Below are positions 43,762 through 52,814 of a stretch of DNA of 64,000 nt, one piece after another. Under the pieces are notes generated by a model. The model did no database searches. It saw only the letters and a program-made list of their open reading frames with translations, and was not told the DNA's origin. The stretch's first letter is position 1, and every line of letters begins with the position of its first letter. The position numbers and the translations under genes are program-made. The DNA comes from Corynebacterium jeikeium (GTDB lineage: Bacteria; Actinomycetota; Actinomycetes; Mycobacteriales; Mycobacteriaceae), in the NCBI RefSeq assembly GCF_000738265.1, contig NZ_JFCQ01000001.1, forward strand, positions 310,001 to 374,000, read 5' to 3'.

Positions 43762-44718
43762 CTATAAGCAATCCCAGCCGAAGATGACCCGATCGAAGTT
43801 GCGTGCTGCCAGGTCGTCGGGGTGGATGAAGAAGTTTCCGACTCCAGAATCGCCCCACTCACATGGGCCATCTTGATCAATCGTCGCCAGCACGATCCGA
43901 GGGTCAGACGGCAGAAACCGCCCTTCGTTCACAAGAATTGTGTAGCCACCGAGCGAGGATCCGTTTGCTTGTGGATAGCCAATTGGCTCCAAATATTCAT
44001 CGGCGTGAGGGTAAACGGTGAAGCCCTCTTTTTCTGCACGGGCGACGGCCGCATCAAACGCATCCTTTGTCGTTCTCCCGAGGTCAAGGTGGGGCTGCTC
44101 AAATGTCGTTTTCCCACCAATTACCCAGCGTGAAACTAAGTTTCCTCTATAAGTGTGAATATCTACGAAATCCCGCCCCCTCCTTAAAAAGGCGCGGGGA
44201 CCCTTCAGATCAAAAATGACACGACCGTACTCGTGGGTGCTGTAATTCACTTCTTGATCGAATCGAACTCCGTCGATAGTGACGGGATCGAATGGCTCAG
44301 GGGCTGGATGTTCACCCGAATCCTCAATCTCTTCTTCGGGCATCTCGCCGACATGCGGCGCAGAGAAATCTTCGAAGTATCGGGCGAACGGGGTGGGTTC
44401 TGCGCACAGATCCGGCTTGTCCGTCACCATCCAAGAATCGCCCCAGAATTCTATGTCAGGTACAAAAAGCTGAAGAAGCCCAGTCGTCGGGAACCCTGGA
44501 AGGGGCTCTAGCTCGGAAAAATTAAACTGGGCGATGAAGAACATGGGCCGGCCATCGTAATACGGGTAGGGCGCATGCTCCGGCAGGTAGGGAGTGCCAC
44601 ATACCTTCGAAGTGGTCGGTGTATCAGGCCGCGTGCTCTCCTTAAGCGCAAGAGCAGGACGGGTGGGAATGCTGTCGAAGGAGTACTTCAGGTCATACAC
44701 GACATGATTGACAAGCAT
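43762..44718 (-). CDS. DUF1963 (YwqG-like) protein
   Basis: The product (318 residues from ATG 44718) has the YwqG-like pattern: GTPYLPEHAPYPYYDGRPMFFIAQFNFSE, LPTTGLLQLFV-type strand, IGYPQANG, and near the end ATIDQDGPCEWGDSGVGNFFIHPDDLAARNFD with FGWDCL at the terminus. Function is unknown; relatives often occur in contact-dependent or toxin loci as immunity-like proteins. It lies in a patch of lower G+C than the flanks. An in-frame TTG at 44763 is an alternative start. Confidence 0.8.
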   Translation of the reverse strand: MLVNHVVYDLKYSFDSIPTRPALALKESTRPDTPTTSKVCGTPYLPEHAPYPYYDGRPMFFIAQFNFSELEPLPGFPTTGLLQLFVPDIEFWGDSWMVTDKPDLCAEPTPFARYFEDFSAPHVGEMPEEEIEDSGEHPAPEPFDPVTIDGVRFDQEVNYSTHEYGRVIFDLKGPRAFLRRGRDFVDIHTYRGNLVSRWVIGGKTTFEQPHLDLGRTTKDAFDAAVARAEKEGFTVYPHADEYLEPIGYPQANGSSLGGYTILVNEGRFLPSDPRIVLATIDQDGPCEWGDSGVGNFFIHPDDLAARNFDRVIFGWDCL

Positions 44719-44742
44719 GCCAACCACTGTAAGGGAAAACCA

Positions 44743-44807
44743 TTGGTGGTTCCGACGACTCAAGATACACTTTCACACCTTGACAGCACTTTCATTTCTT
44801 GACAGCA
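44743..44807 (+). promoter_or_regulatory. higBA promoter and tandem operator
   Basis: TTGGTG (44743) and TACACT (44766) are spaced 17 bp. Two tandem 19-bp units (44770-44788 and 44789-44807), both CTTTCA...CTTGACAGCA, follow immediately, a fitting operator for HigA autorepression. Confidence 0.6.
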
Positions 44808-44815
44808 TTGTTGGT

Positions 44816-45094
44816 ATGGAGTTCCGGAGAACCAGCCTGGAACGTTTTCACCTTTACGGCACACCCCCGAGGTACGTTCCGCCCGATCTTCGCAAGATTG
44901 TCCGACGCAAGTTGATAATGATCGCTCGATCAACTGAATTAAATGACCTACGCATCCCTCCCTCAAACCGCCTCGAACAACTTAAGGGCAACCTTGAGGG
45001 CTATTACTCAATACGTGTGAATGCGCAATGGCGCATCATTTTCCGCTGGAACCAGAAAGGAGCTGTTGATGTTGACTTCATCGACTACCACTAA
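44816..45094 (+). CDS. higB: HigB-type toxin (RelE superfamily)
   Basis: The 92-residue product has the HigB/RelE core: PPDLRKIVRRKLIMIARSTELNDLRIPPSNRLEQLKG, YYSIRVNAQWRIIFRW and DVDFIDYH. HigB toxins are ribosome-dependent mRNA endonucleases. The N-terminus is unusual compared with the common MIKSF start of the family, so an alternative upstream start is possible. It overlaps higA by 26 bp, with the toxin gene first as in other higBA loci. Confidence 0.88.
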   Translation: MEFRRTSLERFHLYGTPPRYVPPDLRKIVRRKLIMIARSTELNDLRIPPSNRLEQLKGNLEGYYSIRVNAQWRIIFRWNQKGAVDVDFIDYH

Positions 45095-45392
45095 CACCGC
45101 CTCATCGCTAGATACGGTGCCTGTGCCGCACCCGGGCGAAATCCTGTTCGCAGAGTTCCTACAACCACTTGGGATTACCCAGTATCGACTCGCCAAGGAA
45201 ATCCGGACGACCGATTCGCAAATATCCAAACTGGTGCGCGGCTCCATTGGCGTAAGCGCCGATATGGCTCTACGCTTATCTGCTTTCTTTGGGAACTCTG
45301 CAGAGTTCTGGCTTGGACTGCAGGAAGAGTATGACCTGTGGCATGCGCGCCAAACCACCGATATTAGCCACATCACCGCATGGCATAAGTAG
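45069..45392 (+). CDS. higA: HigA-type antitoxin (XRE family)
   Basis: The 107-residue product has HPGEILFAEFLQPLGITQYRLAKEI, the HigA helix-turn-helix start, then SKLVRGSIGVSADMALRLSAFFGNSAEFWLGLQEEYDLWHAR. It should bind HigB and repress the operon through the tandem operator upstream. ATG 45069 lies inside higB. Confidence 0.9.
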   Translation: MLTSSTTTNTASSLDTVPVPHPGEILFAEFLQPLGITQYRLAKEIRTTDSQISKLVRGSIGVSADMALRLSAFFGNSAEFWLGLQEEYDLWHARQTTDISHITAWHK

Positions 45393-45468
45393 CCCCCAAA
45401 CCCCACTTAGGTGCACGTATACAGGCGGGGCAATAACCTTTTCGCCGTAGGCGATGACACAATAACGA

Positions 45469-45506
45469 AGCACCCCTCTTCCAGCACAAGCTAGAAGAAG
45501 GGTGCT
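45469..45506. terminator. Terminator between higBA and the initiator tRNA gene
   Basis: AGCACCC and GGGTGCT form an outer stem with an imperfect TCTTC/GAAGA inner arm. On the minus strand it is followed by TCGTTATTGT and ends 6 bp from the tRNA, so it mainly serves the tRNA; on the plus strand TATTTG follows. Confidence 0.7.
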
Positions 45507-45511
45507 ATTTG

Positions 45512-45585
45512 TAGCGGGGGCCGGATTCGAACCGACGACCTCTGGGTTATGAGCCCAGCGAGCTACCGAGCTGCTCCACCCCGCG
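45512..45585 (-). tRNA. tRNA-fMet (initiator), anticodon CAU
   Basis: The minus strand reads CGCGGGGTGGAGCAG at the 5' end, with an anticodon arm GGGCTCATAACCC (anticodon at 45549-45551). Three consecutive G-C pairs flank the loop, the hallmark of initiators, and the first base is unpaired with position 72. The T-arm is GGTTCGAATCC. CCA is not encoded. Confidence 0.95.
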
Positions 45586-45681
45586 ACGAGTGCTGTACGC
45601 TATCGCGTCAGCGACTCCCCTACTGTAACGCAGAGCTTGGATAAAGTGAAATCGCCTGGTCGCAGACGGTTTCACCGGTGG

Positions 45682-48600
45682 TTAACGCTCGGATTGCAGG
45701 TCCTGGACTGCCTTATCCAGTTCGTCCAGCGCCTTGCCGAATTCCTCAAAGCTGCCGGACTCACGGGTCTTCTTCACCTTGTCCATCGCATCGCGCACGC
45801 GCTGCTCCGGGGTCGTATCGGTGCCCTTGTCATCGGACTTGCCGGCAGCACCCTTCCCATCCGAGCTCTGCTCGTCCTTGGACTTATTCTTGTCCTTGTC
45901 ACTCTCGTCCTTACCCTTGCCGTCGCCCTGGTCTTTACCCTTGTTCTTGTTCGGATCAACCACCGAGCCATCGATCTCCTGGATGTCGGTCGTCGAGGAC
46001 GTGTTAATACCCACCTGGCTCAGCGCCTCGGCAATGGTCGGGGCGTAACCCACCTGGCCGTTGTAGCTCACCAGCACGCGCAGCAACTTCGGGAAGGCCG
46101 AGTCCTGGCCACTGCGCTGCGAGTACACCGGCTCGACGTACAGGATCTGCCCATCACCCACCGGCAACGTCAGCAGGTTGCCATTCGTCAGGTCGTTCGT
46201 GCCCTTCAGCAGGGTGCGCTCGCGGGCGATCTCGTCAGAGGACATCATCGTGTCCTGCGCTTGGTTCGGGCCCAGAGTCTGCGTACCCGTCGGCAGCACA
46301 CGCACGCTGATCTTGCCGTAGTTATCCGGGTCGGAGCTCACGGACATGTGTGCGGCCAGGAACTCACGGCGCAGACCACGGAACGGGGTGATCAGCTGGA
46401 AAGAAGGCTTGTTGGTCTTCGGGTCAGCCGCCACCACGTAGTACGGCGGCTGTGCGTTATCCTGGCGATCCTGCGGTGCAGTCGGGTCGGTCGGCACCGA
46501 CCAGAAGGAGTCGTTCTGGAAGAACACGCCCGGGTCGGAGACGTGGTACTTAGCGATCAGCTCGCGCTGCACCTTGAACATGTCCTCCGGGTAGCGCAGG
46601 TGGTCCTCCAGCTCCTTGCTGATCTCGGCGCGCGGCTTCACCACACCCGGGAACGCACCCCGCCATGCCTTCAGCACCGGATCCGATTCGTCGAAAGCGT
46701 ACAGATCCACGCTGCCGTCGTAGGCATCGACCACGGCCTTCACGGAATTGCGAATGTAGCCAACTTCATTGTCGACGACCTGGGACTCACTAACGCCGTC
46801 GGGGTTGATGGCGTCCGCAGTAGAGTCAGTGAGCCCAATCCGCTCGGAGTAGGGCAGGTTATTCAACGTCGTGTAACCGTCAACGACCCACTTCACACGG
46901 CCGTCAATGACGATCGGGTAGGTCTTGGAATCCGTGGTCAGCCACGGGGCAACCTTGTGGACGCGCTCGCGGGGGTCGCGCTCATAAAGGATCTTCGATC
47001 CCTCGCCGATACGGTCGGTCAGCAGCATATTCATTGACTCGAAGTGAGCCGAGAACATCAGGCGGTTGAAGTAGTTCGATACGTCCACTCCACCGGTACC
47101 GGTGTAGGTGTAGTTGGATGCGTCGGTATCGTACTCCAGCGGCTCGCCCTCGGTGTTGCCGACGATCGCGTAGTCGGAGTTGTTCTGTTTCGACGATGCA
47201 ATGACCGGGCCGAAGTAAATGCGCGGCTGCTTAACGTCCAGCTTCAGCTCACCGCCCTGCTTACCGGATTCCATCGACTGCAGATCCGCCACAGTGTAGA
47301 CCGGGTAGCCACCGCGAGCCGATCCCACATCACGGGCGACCTCGTCGACCTTGCGGGCGGGCGCAGCCACGAAACCATTGCCGTGGGTGTACACGGTGTG
47401 GCGGTTGATCCAGTCCTTCTGGTTACCGTCCAGGGTGTTCGGGTTCAGCTCACGGGCAGCAACCACAAAATCGCGCATCTGGCCATCGACTTTGTAGCGG
47501 TCGATCGCCAGCTCGTCGGGGAAGCCATAGAAGTTACGCAGCTGCTGTTGCTGGGTAAACGTCGGGGTCAGTACTTCCGGGTCCAGCAGGCGCACGTTGG
47601 ACAGGGTGGCAGAATCGTCAGCCACGGCCTTCTTCTGTTCCTTCGACGCCGCATCGCCGGAAGAACCCCAGTCGCGGTCGTAGGTAACCTTGTCGTCCCC
47701 GATACCGTAGGCGTAGCGGGTCGCCTCGATGTTGCGGGCGATGTACTCGCGTTCCTTCTCCGCACGGTTCGGGTTGACGGAGAACTGCTCCAGCATTGCG
47801 GGCCAGATCAACCCCACGGTCAGCGAGGAACCCACCATCAGCGCCACCGCCAAGGCCGGAATGCGCAGGTCGCGCAGCACAATGGTGACAAAGAACATCG
47901 CTGCGACGAACAGGGAGATCACCAACAGCACGATCTGCGCCGGCAGCACCGCATTCACATCAGTGTAGGAAGCGCCGGTGAAGGTATCGTGCGAACGGGT
48001 CAGCAGCCCATAGCGGTCGAACCAATACCCCACTGCCTTCAGCAGCATCCACACGCCCGCGATCACGGCCAGCTGGCGGCGTGCACTCGTGGAGATCGAG
48101 GCCTTCTCCCCCACTCGCGGGTTACCCGTAGTGATGGATCCCAGCAGGTAGTGGCCAACGCCGTTGATCACAAAAGCCAAGATCAGCAGCACACTGAACG
48201 TAGAAACCAGCATCTGCAGGAACGGCAGGTTAAAGGCATAAAAGCCCAGATCCTTGCCGAACTGCGGGTCGCGCACACCGAAGTTCGAACCGTTCAGGAA
48301 CATCAATACAGAGCGCCAATTCGACTGCACGATCATGCCGGTGATCACTCCGACGAACAGCGGAATACCCAGCAGGAATGGCCGCATGTTGCGGCGAATC
48401 ATCGGCCGGTACTCCGCCAATGGCGAGGATGTGCCCAGCGAGTCGATCTCATCCGGCCGCGCGCGGTAAGCCAGGAAGGCCGCCAGCCAAGACAGCAGCG
48501 CACCGAAGGCGCCGAAGATGGCGAACAGTGCCACGCGGGTGACGATCACATTCACGAACACGCCCTGGTAATCCACGCTGCGGAACCACGCGAAGTCGGT

Positions 48601-48750
48601 ATAAGTACTCACCACCACCGGGATAACGAAAATAGCGGCGGCGATAACCGCCACTGCAATACCAAGGATTTTCGAGCGCCTGCTCGGCCCCTGGCTGGAT
48701 GGGAACTTCTGCTTCGGTCGCCCCGAAGGCGGTGGCGTTGGCGTGCTCAA
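45682..48750 (-). CDS. UPF0182 family membrane protein
   Basis: The 1022-residue product has about seven membrane helices in the first ~330 residues (for example ILGIAVAVIAAAIFVIPVVVS and ALFAIFGAFGALLSWLAAFL), then a large extracytoplasmic domain of ~560 residues, and a strongly charged C-terminal tail with KNKGKDQGDGKGKDES-type repeats. The match to UPF0182 (Rv3193c-like) is clear from GLLTRSHDTFTGASYTDVN and YSERIGLTDSTADAINPDG. Function is unknown. It is the outermost gene of the conserved Rv3193c-Rv3202c-like island and is divergent from the PPA1309 gene. Confidence 0.92.
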   Translation of the reverse strand: MSTPTPPPSGRPKQKFPSSQGPSRRSKILGIAVAVIAAAIFVIPVVVSTYTDFAWFRSVDYQGVFVNVIVTRVALFAIFGAFGALLSWLAAFLAYRARPDEIDSLGTSSPLAEYRPMIRRNMRPFLLGIPLFVGVITGMIVQSNWRSVLMFLNGSNFGVRDPQFGKDLGFYAFNLPFLQMLVSTFSVLLILAFVINGVGHYLLGSITTGNPRVGEKASISTSARRQLAVIAGVWMLLKAVGYWFDRYGLLTRSHDTFTGASYTDVNAVLPAQIVLLVISLFVAAMFFVTIVLRDLRIPALAVALMVGSSLTVGLIWPAMLEQFSVNPNRAEKEREYIARNIEATRYAYGIGDDKVTYDRDWGSSGDAASKEQKKAVADDSATLSNVRLLDPEVLTPTFTQQQQLRNFYGFPDELAIDRYKVDGQMRDFVVAARELNPNTLDGNQKDWINRHTVYTHGNGFVAAPARKVDEVARDVGSARGGYPVYTVADLQSMESGKQGGELKLDVKQPRIYFGPVIASSKQNNSDYAIVGNTEGEPLEYDTDASNYTYTGTGGVDVSNYFNRLMFSAHFESMNMLLTDRIGEGSKILYERDPRERVHKVAPWLTTDSKTYPIVIDGRVKWVVDGYTTLNNLPYSERIGLTDSTADAINPDGVSESQVVDNEVGYIRNSVKAVVDAYDGSVDLYAFDESDPVLKAWRGAFPGVVKPRAEISKELEDHLRYPEDMFKVQRELIAKYHVSDPGVFFQNDSFWSVPTDPTAPQDRQDNAQPPYYVVAADPKTNKPSFQLITPFRGLRREFLAAHMSVSSDPDNYGKISVRVLPTGTQTLGPNQAQDTMMSSDEIARERTLLKGTNDLTNGNLLTLPVGDGQILYVEPVYSQRSGQDSAFPKLLRVLVSYNGQVGYAPTIAEALSQVGINTSSTTDIQEIDGSVVDPNKNKGKDQGDGKGKDESDKDKNKSKDEQSSDGKGAAGKSDDKGTDTTPEQRVRDAMDKVKKTRESGSFEEFGKALDELDKAVQDLQSER

Positions 48751-48889
48751 GGCTTAATTACTCTCCTGCTTATCGCGCCTGTCTGTATCGCTAATACGCG
48801 AGGTTTCCACCAGAATACGTACAATTCCTTAAGCGTCATAACAAAACAATGCACGATCAAATCAGCAGTGATTTAAGAAAGGCTTTCGC

Positions 48890-49450
48890 ATGACCTTCCC
48901 CGACCCTTCTGCGTCCGTCGATCTGCAGGACGAGCGCGTGCTCAATGCCGCGCTACGCGAGGCTGTGGATTTCGTACAGGCGGAGGGTTGGGACCAGCCC
49001 GCCACCTTGTTTGCCCTGGTACCTGCCGCTCTGGTTGCGGATGCCGCGCCACAGGCATTCGATGACGATGCGCCCGCCAATCCCCTCGCCCTCGTGGTGC
49101 AGGAGGACATTCCGGAGGACATCCGCCCGGGCAGCGAGGAGCTCGGCCAGTTCCTCGCCACCATCCGCTGGCCCGCCCCCGTCGTAGGTGCGATCCTGGC
49201 CCAGGAGATCACCTTCTCCAACGCCGCCCCCGGTGCGGACCCTACCCCGCGCCAGGCTCGCTTGTTTAGCGGACTTCTTTGTGACGCCGACCTCTCCGGC
49301 CCCGAACGCTCCCTTATCCAGCTACGCCCCAGCGAGGAGGAGCTTGCAGAAGATCCTTTCGGCCAGGACAAGGTGCAGCTGCTCGGCGGGGACGATATCG
49401 CCCCCGGCGTGATTCACACGCTGCGCGCAACCTTCGAAGCCGACGAATAG
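48890..49450 (+). CDS. PPA1309 family protein
   Basis: The 186-residue product is an acidic cytoplasmic protein with ALREAVDFVQAEGWDQPATLFALVP, IRWPAPVVGAILAQEITFSNAAP and DIAPGVIHTLRATFE, the conserved blocks of PPA1309-type actinobacterial proteins of unknown role. AAGAAAGG precedes the ATG. It is convergent with the PDZ protease gene (3-bp gap). An exact dispersed repeat encodes LLCDAD near residue 132. Confidence 0.85.
   Translation: MTFPDPSASVDLQDERVLNAALREAVDFVQAEGWDQPATLFALVPAALVADAAPQAFDDDAPANPLALVVQEDIPEDIRPGSEELGQFLATIRWPAPVVGAILAQEITFSNAAPGADPTPRQARLFSGLLCDADLSGPERSLIQLRPSEEELAEDPFGQDKVQLLGGDDIAPGVIHTLRATFEADE
49275..49288 (+). repeat. Dispersed repeat copy (exact)
   Basis: TTCTTTGTGACGCC, sense to the PPA1309 gene (LLCDA). 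Confidence 0.85.
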
Positions 49451-49453
49451 CTG

Positions 49454-50533
49454 CTACTTGCAGGTATCGGCCTGCTTGCCCTCGTTGTAATCCTTGAGGT
49501 CCTTAATCGCATCATCGAGAGTGTCGACCTTCAACAGGGTGATTCCCTCCGGAGGCTCATGCACTGCCTCCGCGCAGTTCTTCGCTGGTACGAGGAACAC
49601 CTCTGCACCAGCTTCCTTGGCGGCGGCGATCTTGTGAGTGATGCCACCAATGGGGCCGACCTTGCCTGAGGCGTCAATAGTTCCGGTACCGGCGACGAAC
49701 TTCCCACCTGTGAGTTCCTCGGGCGAGAGTTTGTCAACCACCGCCAAAGAGAACATCAAACCGGCGGATGGGCCGCCGATGTCGGTGAGGTTGTACTCCA
49801 CCTTGATGTCGCCACCCGGCTGGGCAACGGTGGTCACGCCGAGGAACGCAGTGCCCTGCGGATGGTCGCCACGTAGCTCCTTCGGCAGTTCGCCGAGCTT
49901 GACCTTGATGTCTTTTTCCTTGCCCTGGCGCTTGACGGTGATGGTGACCTCATCGCCCGACTTATTGTCCTTAACCTTGTCCGATAGCTCGCTGGGCAGC
50001 GTAACCTTCTCCCCATCGACCTTCGTGACGATGTCGTTGACCTCGATCTTTCCCTGTGCTGGGGAATCCTCTGATACCTCCAGCACCATGGTCTCCAGAG
50101 GCTTGCGTAGGTAGTTCATCGCCGAGATTGTGGCGTTGGATTCAGAGCTGGCGAAGGCGGCGGCGTTCTGGCGCTGCACCTCCTCCGAGGACTTGCCGGA
50201 GGGGAATACGTGCTCTAGGGGAACTAGCGTGTCGTCAGTGGTCACCCAGCGCTTAAAGGCCTGCGCGAGAGTCATATTGGTGCGCACCGACACGGTGGTC
50301 ATGTTGAGGTTGCCACTGGTCGGGTGAGTCTTCGCGCCGGTGATGTCGACTACCTCTCGGCCATCGACCTGGCCCAAGGTGTTGAACGTCGGCCCGCTGC
50401 CTTCAGCGGCATAGGGAACGGTGAGATCGATGTTGGTGCCGGGAATAGACGGCAGCCCGAGGAGGGAAAACACCGCCACCACGGGGACAGCACCCACGAC
50501 GATGGTGCGATTACGCCTGTTCCAAAAATTCAC
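49454..50533 (-). CDS. Membrane-anchored PDZ/Lon-like (S16) protease
   Basis: The 359-residue product has an N-terminal membrane anchor (TIVVGAVPVVAVFSLLGLP), a PDZ domain around VLEVSEDSPAQGKIEVNDIVTKVDGEKV, and a C-terminal Lon-type domain. That domain has its Ser in IGGPSAGLMFSLAVVD and its Lys in GGITHKIAAAKEAGAEVFLVPAKN, the Ser/Lys dyad of S16 peptidases. It is the YlbL-type protein, equivalent to Rv3194c. It probably processes exported or membrane proteins. Confidence 0.9.
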   Translation of the reverse strand: MNFWNRRNRTIVVGAVPVVAVFSLLGLPSIPGTNIDLTVPYAAEGSGPTFNTLGQVDGREVVDITGAKTHPTSGNLNMTTVSVRTNMTLAQAFKRWVTTDDTLVPLEHVFPSGKSSEEVQRQNAAAFASSESNATISAMNYLRKPLETMVLEVSEDSPAQGKIEVNDIVTKVDGEKVTLPSELSDKVKDNKSGDEVTITVKRQGKEKDIKVKLGELPKELRGDHPQGTAFLGVTTVAQPGGDIKVEYNLTDIGGPSAGLMFSLAVVDKLSPEELTGGKFVAGTGTIDASGKVGPIGGITHKIAAAKEAGAEVFLVPAKNCAEAVHEPPEGITLLKVDTLDDAIKDLKDYNEGKQADTCK

Positions 50534-50684
50534 CCGCCCAACTTTACATGTATTTCCCCATGATTTAGCTAAGCGCGCCCTGTGGAGCGGTCTGGCGCCT
50601 GTTCGCTCTCAGCACACGAAAATACGCGGCGATATGCCCCTTCGAGGTCGTTTTCGCACTGCAACAGTCGGTACGGTGGGGTAC

Positions 50685-52121
50685 ATGAGTAAATTCGGCT
50701 TTGGCTTCCACGGCCCGGACGATTCCGACGACGACCGCGACAAAGATAACCACGACAACCAGTTCGGTTTCTTCTTCGGCGGCCCCCTGGGCGGCAACGC
50801 CGGTGGCAAGGGTGGCGCAGGCAACATGGGGGCCGGCAACCTGGGCGACATTCTGAACCAGTTCGGCTCCATGCTTTCCGGCTTCGGAACCGATATGAAC
50901 AGCTCCGAGGGTAAGGGGCCGGTCAACTACGCGATGGCCAAGCGCACGGCGCGCCAACGCATCGCCGCCACCAAGAAGGACACCCGCCCGCGCCACAGCG
51001 ATTCGCAGGCAGTGGCCGACTCGGTGCGTCTGGCGGAGCTGTGGTTGGACGAAGCCACCATCCTGCCCGCCGGCGCGTCCGGCTCCGTGGCCTTCGGCCC
51101 CGCTCAGTGGCTGGACGAGACTTTCGACACGTGGAAGCGGGTAGTCACTCCCCTGGCTGACAAGCTGGGCGACGCTGCCCTCGGCGGGGTGCCGGAGGAA
51201 ATGCGCAGCCAGCTAGGCCCGCTGGCGGGAATGATGAAGCAGATCAACGCCATGAACTTCGGCGTACAGCTCGGCAACACTCTGGGTGAGATGGCCAGCG
51301 ACGTCGTGCTTTCTACCCAATGGGGCGTACCACTTGCGCAGGGCGAGACCGCAGCCATCGCCACCGAGCACCTGGACGCGATGGCCAAAAAGCTGGGCTG
51401 CGAACCCCGCGAAGCGCTGATCTACCTGGCCGCGCGCGAGGCCGCGCACCTGCGCCTGTTCAAGCACGTACCGTGGCTGGTGGAGCGCCTGATTCTGGAT
51501 GTCGAGGAGTTCGCCGCCGGCCTGTCGCTGGATTACTCCGCCATGGAAGAAGCCACCAGCGACTTCACGCCGGAATCGCTGAACGACCCGGCGAAGATGC
51601 AGGAGATGATGGAGCGCATGCAGGGGCAGGATTTCTCCCCGCAAGTCGTTTCCTCCAACGCCCACGCCCGCGAGCGCCTGGAAACCAGCCTGTCGCTGAT
51701 TGAGGGTTGGGTGGATTACGTCACCGGCGTAGCCCTGGATTCCCGCATCCCCGCCGCGGCCATGATCAACGCCGCCTGGTCGGAGTTCCGCAACAACGGC
51801 TCCCCCGCCATGGAAGCGCTGACTAAGGCTCTGGGGATCAGCTTCACTGCTCCGAAGGCAAACGAGGCAGTCGAGCTGTGGCGCAAGCTGGATGATGCGG
51901 TAGGCGTCACTAAGCGCGACAGCGTGTGGGACCACCCCGATTTCCTTCCGGTTGCCTCCGACCTGGACAACCCGGCGGCCTTCATCAGCAGCGTGGCATT
52001 CGACGAGGACGAGATGGAGGGCTTCAACCCCATCAGCGAAATCGAGAAGCTGGAGCGGGAGCTCAACGAGAAGCGCGACGAGAACGGCCAGAGCGACACC
52101 GACGGCGAGAGCGACGCGTAG
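50685..52121 (+). CDS. DUF2342 zinicin-like metallopeptidase homologue
   Basis: The 478-residue product has a Gly/Asp-rich N-terminus of ~85 residues, then the conserved DUF2342 domain: AKRTARQRIAA, GPAQWLDETFDTW, LGEMASDVVLSTQWGVPL, LIYLAAREAAHLRLFKHVPWL (an HxxxH-like metal region) and LSLIEGWVDYVTGVALD. Such proteins are sometimes annotated as F420-biosynthesis associated, but that is not shown. Equivalent to Rv3195 and encoded next to the Rv3196-like gene. The start at 50685 has no clear Shine-Dalgarno. Confidence 0.88.
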   Translation: MSKFGFGFHGPDDSDDDRDKDNHDNQFGFFFGGPLGGNAGGKGGAGNMGAGNLGDILNQFGSMLSGFGTDMNSSEGKGPVNYAMAKRTARQRIAATKKDTRPRHSDSQAVADSVRLAELWLDEATILPAGASGSVAFGPAQWLDETFDTWKRVVTPLADKLGDAALGGVPEEMRSQLGPLAGMMKQINAMNFGVQLGNTLGEMASDVVLSTQWGVPLAQGETAAIATEHLDAMAKKLGCEPREALIYLAAREAAHLRLFKHVPWLVERLILDVEEFAAGLSLDYSAMEEATSDFTPESLNDPAKMQEMMERMQGQDFSPQVVSSNAHARERLETSLSLIEGWVDYVTGVALDSRIPAAAMINAAWSEFRNNGSPAMEALTKALGISFTAPKANEAVELWRKLDDAVGVTKRDSVWDHPDFLPVASDLDNPAAFISSVAFDEDEMEGFNPISEIEKLERELNEKRDENGQSDTDGESDA

Positions 52122-52124
52122 TAG

Positions 52125-52712
52125 CTAGCCGCGCATCCCCCAGCGTTTGAAGGCTTCCAGGTAGCCCTGCGCCTTCTCCAGGTGCGGGGTGTGCGCCTCC
52201 CAGCGGCGGAACTCCGGGCCGTGGTTCGGCACGAACGTGTGGATCAGCTCGTGGATAATCACCGCATCCAGCACATATCCCGGCACGTCCTGCAGCTGGT
52301 GGGCGATCCGGATGCGCTTCGACTGCACCGAGCAGCTGCCCCAACGCGTGTTCATGTTCGTGACGAACTTGATCTCTTTTACCGTCGCGCGGCCGTCGAG
52401 GTACTTGTTGTTGAGCTGCGTCGCGCGCTCGACGAGCTCGTTGTTGCCTATCGTATGACGCCGACTGCTCAGCGCCTTACCCACCAGCTCCATGCTGATT
52501 CTGCGTAGCTCGGCCTCCCCAATGATGGCCGGCGCCATGATCAGGAAGCCATCGCCTTCCTCCCGCACCGCGACCGTCTTTTTCCGGCGGGCGGACAGCC
52601 GAATGCTCACGGGCGGGATCGCAGCGCCGCTAGCTTTCGCCAGCTCCGCCTGCACCTCGTCGGCCACCTGCTGAGGGTCGATAACGCTATGCCGACACAG
52701 GGAGGCAGCCAC
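52125..52712 (-). CDS. YgjP-like (M48-related) metallopeptidase
   Basis: The 195-residue product has SIRLSARRKKTVAVREEGDG at the N-terminal part, TRWGSCSVQSKRIRIAHQL, and the zinc motif VIIHELIHTFVPNHGPEFRRWE (HExxH plus third His), which define YgjP/DUF45 proteins. It may be a zinc protease of unknown target. Convergent with DUF2342 (3-bp gap), divergent from the ThiF-like gene. Confidence 0.87.
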   Translation of the reverse strand: MAASLCRHSVIDPQQVADEVQAELAKASGAAIPPVSIRLSARRKKTVAVREEGDGFLIMAPAIIGEAELRRISMELVGKALSSRRHTIGNNELVERATQLNNKYLDGRATVKEIKFVTNMNTRWGSCSVQSKRIRIAHQLQDVPGYVLDAVIIHELIHTFVPNHGPEFRRWEAHTPHLEKAQGYLEAFKRWGMRG

Positions 52713-52814
52713 AGGAACATCCTTTCCACCAGCGAGGACGGTGCAGCGCTGCTAGGGTAAGAGGCGACGAGGCGCGCATGGGGAGCGCGACTCTTTCTTG
52801 GGGGAACTTCATTC

